A DNA stretch of 64,000 bases from Gemmatimonadota bacterium (lineage in GTDB: Bacteria; Gemmatimonadota; Gemmatimonadetes; Gemmatimonadales; GWC2-71-9), in the NCBI GenBank assembly GCA_016713435.1, contig JADJPD010000006.1, positions 496,001 through 560,000 on the forward strand. Reading direction: 5' to 3'. Positions 58,245 through 64,000 of this stretch are shown piece by piece. The translations under genes were made by a program, and so were the position numbers. Numbering within the stretch: the first letter of the stretch is position 1; each line of letters begins with the position of its first letter. A model generated the notes under the pieces. It did no database searches. It was not told the origin of the DNA and worked only from the letters and a program-made list of their open reading frames with translations.

Positions 58245-60431
58245 ATGACCTCCGTCCGGCCGCCTCACTCCACTCCCGCCAGCGGGGGCGCCGCCCCCAC
58301 ACCCAGTCCCGACGCCGATGCCACGCTCCGCGTGGCCATCATCGGCAACCCCAACACCGGCAAGACCACGCTCTTCAACGCGCTGACGGGCCTCCGCCAG
58401 CGGGTGGGAAACTTCGCCGGGGTCACGGTGGAGCGGGTGGAGGGCGGCTACCGGAGCCTCGACGGGCGCAAGGTGGCGGTGCTCGACCTCCCCGGCAGCT
58501 ACTCGCTCAGCGCCGGCTCGCCTGACGAACGGGTGGCGCTCGAGGTGCTGCTGAACCGCGACCGGCAGCACTGGCGCCCCGACGTGGTGGTGGTGGTGGC
58601 CGACGCCGTGCACCTGGAGCGGAACCTCTTCCTCGCCAGCCAGGTCTGTGAGCTCGGCCTCCCCGTGGTGGTGGCGCTCAACCAGTACGACCGCGCCGAG
58701 GCCGAGGGGTACCGGATCGACGTGCCGGAACTCATCCATGAACTGGGCACCTTCGTGGTGCCCACCGTGGCCAACCGCGGCGAGGGACTCGACCCGCTGA
58801 AGCGCGCCGTGGAGCTGGCGGTCGGGGCCCCGGTGCCCGGGCGGAAGTTCGTGCTGCCGGCGCCCATGGAGGCGGCGCTCGCGCCGCTGGTGGCCTGCCT
58901 GGTGGCCGGCGGCCTCGCGCCCTCGGCGGCGGGCATGGAGGCGCTCCGGCTGCTCAGCGTGGAGCAGGCCGAGGCGCACCTCGCGGACGTGCCGGGGCTC
59001 CGCGACGAGCTCGCGGCCACGCGGCTCCGCCTCACGGCGGCCGGGTACCAGCCGGGCCGGGTGGAGTCGGACGTGCGCTACGGGTGGATTGCCCAGGTGA
59101 TGGGACGGACGGTGACGCGGACGCAGTCGGTGGGGCGGGACCAGAGCCACCGCATCGATCGCATCGTGCTCCACCGCGTGCTCGGGCCCGTCCTCTTCCT
59201 GCTCCTCATGGCGCTGATGTTCCAGGCGGTCTTCAGCTGGGCGGAACCGCTGATCGGCGGGATCGAGGCCGGCATCGGGGCGGCCGGCGAGTGGGCCGGG
59301 GGGATGCTCCCGGAGGGGGACCTGCGGAGCCTGGTGGTGGACGGGGTCTTTGCCGGGGTCGGGTCCGTGCTGGTCTTCCTGCCCCAGATCGCCATCCTGT
59401 TCCTGTTCATCGGGGTGCTGGAGCAGTCGGGCTACATGGCGCGCGCCGCGTTCATCATGGATCGCGTCATGCGGAAGGTCGGGCTGCACGGCAAGAGCTT
59501 CATCCCGATGCTCTCGGGCTACGCCTGCGCGGTGCCCGGCATCATGGCCACGCGCACCATCGAGTCGCCCAAGGATCGGCTCGTCACCATTCTCGTCGCC
59601 CCGCTCATGAGCTGCTCGGCGCGGCTGCCAGTGTACGCGCTCCTGATCGGCGCCTTCGTGCCGGCGGTCACGGTGGGGTGGGGTGTCGGCCTGCAGGGCC
59701 TGACGATGCTGGCGATGTACCTCACCGGCACCCTCGCGGCGCTGCTCGCGGCGCTGGCCTTCAAGAAGACGCTGCTCAAGGGCCCGGTGCGGCCCATGAT
59801 CCTCGAGCTGCCGGCCTACCGGTGGCCGAGCCTCAAGTCGCTCGGCGTGTCGGTGGCGCAGCGCTGCCGGCTGTTCCTGCAGCGCGCGGGCACGGTGATC
59901 CTGGCGCTCTCGGTGGTGCTGTGGGCGCTGGCCACGTACCCACGCGTGACGGTGGACCCGACGCTCCCCGAGGCGGTGCAGCAGGAGCTCCGGCTCGAGG
60001 GCTCGGCCCTCGGGCACATCGGGCGGGGGATCGAGCCGCTGGTGCGGCCGCTCGGCTATGACTGGAAGATCGGCGTCTCGATTGCCGCCAGCTTCGCGGC
60101 GCGCGAGGTGTTCGTCTCCACCATGGGGACCATCTACGGCGTCGGCAGCGGGGACGAGGACGTGGCGGCGCTCGGTGAGCGGCTCCGCAGCGAGCGGAAC
60201 CCGGTCACCGGCGCGCTGGTCTACACCCCGCTCCTGGCGGTGAGCCTGATGGTCTTCTACGTCTTTGCCCTGATGTGCATCAGCACCGTGGCGGTGACGG
60301 TGCGTGAGGCGGGCGGGGGCCGGGAGGGATGGAAGTGGGCGGGGATCCAGTTCGCCTACATGCTGGTGCTGGCGTACCTTGGAGCGTGGGTGGTGCAGGT
60401 GGGCGGGCGGGCGCTCGGCTACGGGGGGTGA
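58245..60431 (+). CDS. feoB: FeoB ferrous iron transporter
   Basis: 728 residues. N-terminal G-protein domain with G1 GNPNTGKTTLFNALTG, switch TVERVEGG, G3 DLPGSYSLSAGSPDE and G4 NQYD. The membrane part has Gate motifs VGSVLVFLPQIAILFLFIGVLEQSGYMARAAFIMDRVM and MLSGYACAVPGIMATR, SCSARLPVYALLIGAF, and the C-terminal core AASFAAREVFVSTMGTIYGVG. A full-length, intact Fe(II) importer of the inner membrane. Confidence 0.97.
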   Translation: MTSVRPPHSTPASGGAAPTPSPDADATLRVAIIGNPNTGKTTLFNALTGLRQRVGNFAGVTVERVEGGYRSLDGRKVAVLDLPGSYSLSAGSPDERVALEVLLNRDRQHWRPDVVVVVADAVHLERNLFLASQVCELGLPVVVALNQYDRAEAEGYRIDVPELIHELGTFVVPTVANRGEGLDPLKRAVELAVGAPVPGRKFVLPAPMEAALAPLVACLVAGGLAPSAAGMEALRLLSVEQAEAHLADVPGLRDELAATRLRLTAAGYQPGRVESDVRYGWIAQVMGRTVTRTQSVGRDQSHRIDRIVLHRVLGPVLFLLLMALMFQAVFSWAEPLIGGIEAGIGAAGEWAGGMLPEGDLRSLVVDGVFAGVGSVLVFLPQIAILFLFIGVLEQSGYMARAAFIMDRVMRKVGLHGKSFIPMLSGYACAVPGIMATRTIESPKDRLVTILVAPLMSCSARLPVYALLIGAFVPAVTVGWGVGLQGLTMLAMYLTGTLAALLAALAFKKTLLKGPVRPMILELPAYRWPSLKSLGVSVAQRCRLFLQRAGTVILALSVVLWALATYPRVTVDPTLPEAVQQELRLEGSALGHIGRGIEPLVRPLGYDWKIGVSIAASFAAREVFVSTMGTIYGVGSGDEDVAALGERLRSERNPVTGALVYTPLLAVSLMVFYVFALMCISTVAVTVREAGGGREGWKWAGIQFAYMLVLAYLGAWVVQVGGRALGYGG

Positions 60432-60433
60432 GG

Positions 60434-60598
60434 ATGGCAACCGATCAGCTGGTGGTGCTCCTGGTGGTGGCCGTGGCGGCGGGGTTCCTCGCGCGGCGCG
60501 TGGTGCGCTCGGTGCGCGCCGCGCGGGACACCGCGGCCGGCTGCGCCAGCGACTGCGGCTGTTCCGCCGCGGGGACGACGAAGGCCCGGCGCGCCTAG
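60434..60598 (+). CDS. FeoB-associated Cys-rich membrane protein
   Basis: 54 residues, two bases after feoB. One N-terminal membrane helix (QLVVLLVVAVAAGFLARRVV) and a short Cys cluster CASDCGCS, the pattern of the FeoB-associated Cys-rich family that often takes the place of FeoC. It may bind iron or modulate FeoB. Confidence 0.8.
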   Translation: MATDQLVVLLVVAVAAGFLARRVVRSVRAARDTAAGCASDCGCSAAGTTKARRA

Positions 60599-60618
60599 GC
60601 CCTCGGCCCCACACACAC

Positions 60619-60653
60619 GAAGGCTCCCCGGCCGCCGGCCGGGGAGCCTTCGT
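60619..60653. terminator. Bidirectional terminator between the feo operon and the DUF3224 gene
   Basis: Perfect 16-bp stem (60619-60634 with 60638-60653), loop GCC, between convergent transcripts. T-tails are short on both sides (TCGTTCC; TGTGTG on the other strand). Confidence 0.7.
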
Positions 60654-60664
60654 CGTTCCGGGGC

Positions 60665-61063
60665 TCAGGCGCCGGTGAGCGCGTAGTCGAAGGTGTAGGC
60701 GTGCTGGCCGCCGCCCACCTCGATGGACATGCTGCCGGTGAGCCCGGTGAGCTCGTCGGTGCCAGAATCGGCGACGACCGTGATGGTGAGGCTCGGCGTG
60801 CCGCGCACCATGAGGCCGGTGTGCTGGAGGATGAAGCTGCCGCGCCGGCCCGCGAGGGTGCCGGTGACGCGCTCGATGGCCACATAGCCCGCGGAGCCCC
60901 TGGTGGCGGTCATGCCGGTGAGCATCTGCCCCTTGCTGGTCCCGTCGAGGTCGCCGTGGAAGGCCTTGTCGATGGTCATGCGGCCGAGCGTGGCGCCGTC
61001 GGCGAAGCCATCGGCGGGCTGCGGGGTGAGGGTGACGTCGAAGCTGCCGGTGGCGCGCGGCAT
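60665..61063 (-). CDS. DUF3224 family protein
   Basis: 132 residues from ATG 61063. The pattern TGSFDVTLTPQP, ATLGRMTIDKAFHGDLDGTSKGQML, GSAGYVAIERVTGTLAGRRGSFILQHTGLM and VVADSGTDELTGLTGSM is that of DUF3224, a lipocalin/allene-oxide-cyclase-like barrel with unknown function. No signal peptide. Its start shares one base with the stop of the LOR gene (TGATG), so they are co-translated. Confidence 0.9.
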   Translation of the reverse strand: MPRATGSFDVTLTPQPADGFADGATLGRMTIDKAFHGDLDGTSKGQMLTGMTATRGSAGYVAIERVTGTLAGRRGSFILQHTGLMVRGTPSLTITVVADSGTDELTGLTGSMSIEVGGGQHAYTFDYALTGA

Positions 61064-61641
61064 CACTGCTCCTTGTAGACGATGTCGATGGCGAGCCCGG
61101 CGGCGATCAGGAGGGCCGAGGTCTCGGGCGGGAGCTCCGCCTTTTCGTCGAGGGCGATGACGTAGTTGTCCGCCGACGTGAACAGCTCCCGGCCGATCCC
61201 GCCCCACTTCCGCGTCACCTGGCCCAGCGCGGTCCCATCCAGCGTGGTGAAGCGGAAGTTCCAGCCCTTCCAGTCGCCCTTGACCTCGGCCACCTGGCGG
61301 CCGGCGGTGTCGTGGACGAAGAAGTGCCCGCCGATGCTGAGCAGCTTGCTCTTGAAGCTGCCGAGTCCCTGCCCCCGGGCGTTCTGGACGGTGACGGTGG
61401 AGCGGAGGAGGCCGGTGCGCGTGATGCTCATGACGAGGCGGCCGTCCTTGCCCTTCACATCCACGGTGGTCGGCAGCAGGCGCTTGCTGACGAGCAGGCG
61501 CATGACCTTGATGAGGCCGCTGACGTTCTCGGCCGCCGTGCCGAGCGTCTCGCCCGTGGCCGCGTCGTGGATGTCGTAGGTATCGGTCAGCTTCAGGACG
61601 GCGACGCGTTCCTTGACGAGATAGACCTTGCGGTCGAGCAC
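61063..61641 (-). CDS. LURP-one-related (LOR) family protein
   Basis: 192 residues starting GTG 61641, with GGAGG 5 bases before. VLDRKVYLVKERVAVLKLTDTYDIHDAATGETLGTAAENVSG at the start and GHFFVHDTAGRQVAEVKGDWKGWNFRFTTLDGTALGQVTRKWGG in the second half give the LOR/tubby-like barrel seen also in scramblases. Bacterial members are cytoplasmic or membrane-associated with unknown roles. A central C-terminal hydrophobic stretch is lacking. Confidence 0.8.
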   Translation of the reverse strand: MLDRKVYLVKERVAVLKLTDTYDIHDAATGETLGTAAENVSGLIKVMRLLVSKRLLPTTVDVKGKDGRLVMSITRTGLLRSTVTVQNARGQGLGSFKSKLLSIGGHFFVHDTAGRQVAEVKGDWKGWNFRFTTLDGTALGQVTRKWGGIGRELFTSADNYVIALDEKAELPPETSALLIAAGLAIDIVYKEQ

Positions 61642-61739
61642 ACCAGCCTCCGGCGAGTGGGGGGACGCGCGCGGCCGCGCGCGAGGACGGGAAGGTAGCC
61701 CGTTCGCGCGCGGGGACAACCAGCGCGGGTGACGCCTGT

Positions 61740-61760
61740 GCGGCGGGCACCTCCCGCCGC
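61740..61760 (-). terminator. Hairpin after the CocE-type gene
   Basis: GCGGCGGG-CACCT-CCCGCCGC (61740-61760), 6 bases beyond the stop at 61767; no T-run. Confidence 0.4.
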
Positions 61761-61766
61761 GGGTGG

Positions 61767-63613
61767 TCAGCGCAGGACCGGCAGCACCAGGTGGGACGGA
61801 TGGCGCGCCGTGTGCCACACCCGGTGGATCTGGGCCCGGTAGTCGCCCGCCCGTGCCTTGAAGATGCTCGGCACGAAGGTCTGCGGGTTCCGGTCGTAGA
61901 GGGGGAACCAGGTGGACTGGACCTGCACCATCAGGCGATGGCCCTTCTTGAAGCGGTAGTGCTGCTGCTGCAGGCGCACGGTGAAGGGCGTTACGGTGTT
62001 GGCCGGAACCGGCGCCGCCGTGGTGAAGCTGCGCCAGTAGCGGCCGCGCAGGATGTCGGCGTTCACCATGAGCTGGTAGCCGCCCCACCCGGGCATGCTG
62101 GGCATGGTGTCGGGGTAGACGTCGATGAGCTTCACCACCCAGTCGGCGTCGGTGCCGGTGGTGGAGGCGTACAGCTGGGCGGAGACGTCGCCGGCAATGA
62201 CCAGGTCCTCGGTGAGCGGGTCCGAGGTGAAGGTCAGCACGTCGGGACGGCCGTCCACGAAACGCTGGTCCTGCTGGAGCCAGGTCCGCCAGCGGCTGCC
62301 GTCATCGGGGCGCGGGACGTACGGGACCGGGTGGGCCGGGTCGCTCAGGTAGGCGTCGAAGGCCGGGGTGCGGCCCGGCAGGCGCGCCGGGGGCACCACG
62401 CCCGTCGGGGCGGTGGGCGGCGTGAACGCCAGTCGGCCGTCCTCCCGCAGGTAGAGCCGGGTGGCCACGGCCGCCTTCGGCGGCCACTCGCTGAAGGTGC
62501 GCCAGGCATTCCCGCCGGTCTCGAACGCCCACGCCTCGGGAAAACGGCCGTCGCCGGTGCCGTGCAGGTGGTGGGCGAACCAGGGTCGCTGGACGTTGGC
62601 CCGGAACCAGGTGCCCGTGGCGCTGCCGAGCGGGAGCGGGCCGATCGAGTCGCCGGGGGTGGCCATCCAGCCGCCGTGCCACCACGGGCCCAGCACGAGG
62701 TGGTGCCAGCCCGCCGAGTCCTTCGGTTCCAGCGTGCGGTAGAGGGCCTGCGGCCCGTACATGTCCTCCTGGTCCCAGAAGCCGCCGACCATGAGGGTGG
62801 GCACCGTGGGGCGGGTGAGGACGGTGGTGAGGGCGCGCTCCTGCCAGTAGCGGTCGTAGCTCGGGTGGGTCACGAGGGCCTGCCACGAGGGAAGGCCGGT
62901 CACGCCCATGCCGCGCGCCATCGAGTCGAGCGTCGGGAAGCTCAGGTAGTAGGCGTAGTCGTCCTCCATCGGGGAGGCACCGAAGGTGAAGCCCTTCGGG
63001 TCGGTCTCCATGATGCGCGGGAAGACCACGCCCTGCGTCTGCCGGAAGGCGCCCTGGTGGAAGAAGTCGTCCCCCATCCAGGTGTCGCTCATCGGGGCCT
63101 GCGGGGAGATGGCCTTGAGCGCGGGGTGGGGGTCCACGCCGGCGAGCGCGGTGAGCCAGCCCGGGTAGGAGATGCCCAGCGCTCCCACGCGGCCGTTGTT
63201 CCCCGGCAGGTGCTTCACCAGCCAGTCGATGGTGTCCCAGGTGTCGGTGGACTCGTTGATGCCCTCGGGGCTTCGCGGGTCGGCCTGGGCGCGGACCGTC
63301 ACGTACTCGCCCCCCGAGCCGAAGCGGCCGCGGATGTCCTCGGCCACGAAGAGGTAGCCGTCCTCCGCCAGCTCCCGGTAGCCGTACGGCACCACGGTGT
63401 CGGGAAAGACGCCGCCGGCATTGTACGGCGTGCGGACCAGGAGGATGGGGAGCGGGCGCACCTCGCCGAGCGGCAGCAGGGCCACGGCGTGGAGGGTGAC
63501 CCCGTCCCGGACCGGAATCGTGAGCTCCCGGCGCTCGTAGCGGCGGGGCGCCTGGGCCGCGAGGGCGGGCGCCAGCAGGAGCAGCAGGAGGCGAACGACG
63601 GCAACCGGCGCAT
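61767..63613 (-). CDS. Secreted CocE/NonD-type X-Pro dipeptidyl peptidase/hydrolase, frameshift in signal peptide
   Basis: The main frame covers about 600 residues: YERRELTIPVRDGVTLHAVALLP, ILLVRTPYNAGG, nucleophile Ser in GRVGALGISYPGWLTALAG, Asp in GGFWDQEDMYGPQ, His in VLGPWWHGGW, and a C-terminal jelly roll (DLVIAGDVSAQLYASTTGTDADWVVKLIDVYPD). In frame upstream is a signal peptide body VAVVRLLLLLLAPALAAQ, but the ATG (63613, MRR) is one frame off, so a one-base error lies at 63590-63608. Substrates may be peptides with Pro, esters or acylated antibiotics; the family is broad. Confidence 0.87.
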
Positions 63614-63664
63614 GGAGCCTCGGGGCAGGGGAGCGGGCAAGATGGAGCCGACGGGAGCGGTCCG

Positions 63665-64000
63665 CTAGACGGGCGTGCCGACCAGCCGCCCGATCAGCGC
63701 GGTGGCGCCCATGGCCAGCGCGCCCCAGAAGGCCACCCGCACCGCCCCCCGCCCCAGCGGGGCCCCGCCGAGCTGCGCGGCCAGGGCGCCGAGGACCAGC
63801 AGCAGCGCCAGCGTACCGGCCACCACCGCGCGGCTCAGCGCGGGGCCGGCGACCGCCAGGACGAGCACGAGCGGCAGCGCCGCCCCGACGGCGAAGGCGG
63901 CCGCCGACGCGAGCGCCGCCTGGATGGGCCGCGCCATGGTGACCGCCGACATGCCGAGCTCGTCGCGCGCGTGCGCGCTGAGGGCATCGCGCGCCGTGAG
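63665..64000 (-). CDS. VIT1/CCC1-type Fe(II)/Mn(II) transporter, C-terminal part
   Basis: 112 codons reach the window edge without a start. LTARDALSAHARDELGMSAVTMARPIQAALASAAAFAVGAALPL and three further helices ending TALIGRLVGTPV match the C-terminal half of VIT-family proteins, including the AHARDELG segment of the cytoplasmic metal-binding region. It would move Fe or Mn out of the cytoplasm, fitting the feo genes nearby. The N-terminal half lies outside the window. Confidence 0.82.
   Translation of the reverse strand, partial: LTARDALSAHARDELGMSAVTMARPIQAALASAAAFAVGAALPLVLVLAVAGPALSRAVVAGTLALLLVLGALAAQLGGAPLGRGAVRVAFWGALAMGATALIGRLVGTPV

Noticed and set aside
57891..60614. Open frame of about 900 codons opposite feoAB
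   Set aside because: feoA and feoB are unambiguous on the plus strand with Fur box and terminator.

Overview
The window is 64 kb of very GC-rich bacterial chromosome with dense gene packing, many ATGA/GTGA stop-start overlaps and strong GGAGG ribosome binding sites. Ser/Thr kinases carrying TolB/WD40-like propellers, a complete V/A-type ATPase operon, Npt-type nucleotide-transporter homologues and CocE hydrolases together fit a Gemmatimonadota-like soil or freshwater bacterium. This is inference from gene content; no rRNA is present to prove it. Several genes carry single-base frameshifts, many of them in G/C runs, and one stretch of 59 consecutive G interrupts copA. The sequence is therefore probably an imperfect draft or metagenome assembly, and most broken genes here are more likely sequence errors than real pseudogenes.

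Layout. 0-2.3 kb: LtaS-like sulfatase and a tRNA with CAT anticodon. 2.4-4.1 kb: PQQ-like beta-propeller (two frameshifts). 4.2-12.4 kb: minus-strand V/A-type ATPase operon in the order H-I-K-E-C-F-A-B-D. 12.6-15.2 kb: an FHA/lytic-transglycosylase fusion and a coiled-coil lipoprotein. 15.3-19.9 kb: copper island (CsoR-type operator, copZ, cupredoxin remnant, copA, csoR, NirK-like copper enzyme). 19.9-23.3 kb: small stress-type genes (NmrA-like, DoxX, alpha/beta hydrolase with phosphoribosyltransferase remnant, HhH protein). 23.4-26.1 kb: glycosyltransferase and GH57. 26.2-33.2 kb: ECF sigma/anti-sigma pair, sigma-54 activator, propeller kinase, second ECF sigma factor, pentapeptide protein. 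33.3-47.2 kb: carbohydrate and glucose-oxidation cluster (GH63-like, glucose 1-dehydrogenase, debranching enzyme, MIP channel, DM13-like, GlcG-cupin, SMP-30 lactonase, GMC oxidoreductase, VOC protein, MDR glucose dehydrogenase). 47.2-56.6 kb: a tightly overlapping operon of two membrane kinases, an Npt-type transporter, an outer-membrane protein and an Npt/HEAT fusion. 56.6-64 kb: YHS protein, HEXXH protein, Fur-box feoAB, DUF3224, LOR, CocE hydrolase and the end of a VIT-family transporter.

Two observations stand out. First, a recurring element GGAAC(C/A)-N16-CGTT, or a close variant, lies just upstream of the ECF sigma/anti-sigma operon, the GH63/glucose dehydrogenase/debranching/MIP operon, a 53-residue protein, the DM13-like gene, the GMC operon, the DoxX operon, the sigma-54 activator and the YHS gene. 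This looks like one stress regulon driven by an ECF sigma factor and resembles the known EcfG-type promoter. Several of these promoters sit inside terminator-like inverted repeats. Second, the five-gene kinase-kinase-transporter-outer membrane protein-transporter/HEAT operon starts from a consensus sigma-70 promoter whose predicted transcript begins at or next to the ATG. It has no function I can name and is the best candidate for an undescribed envelope signalling system.
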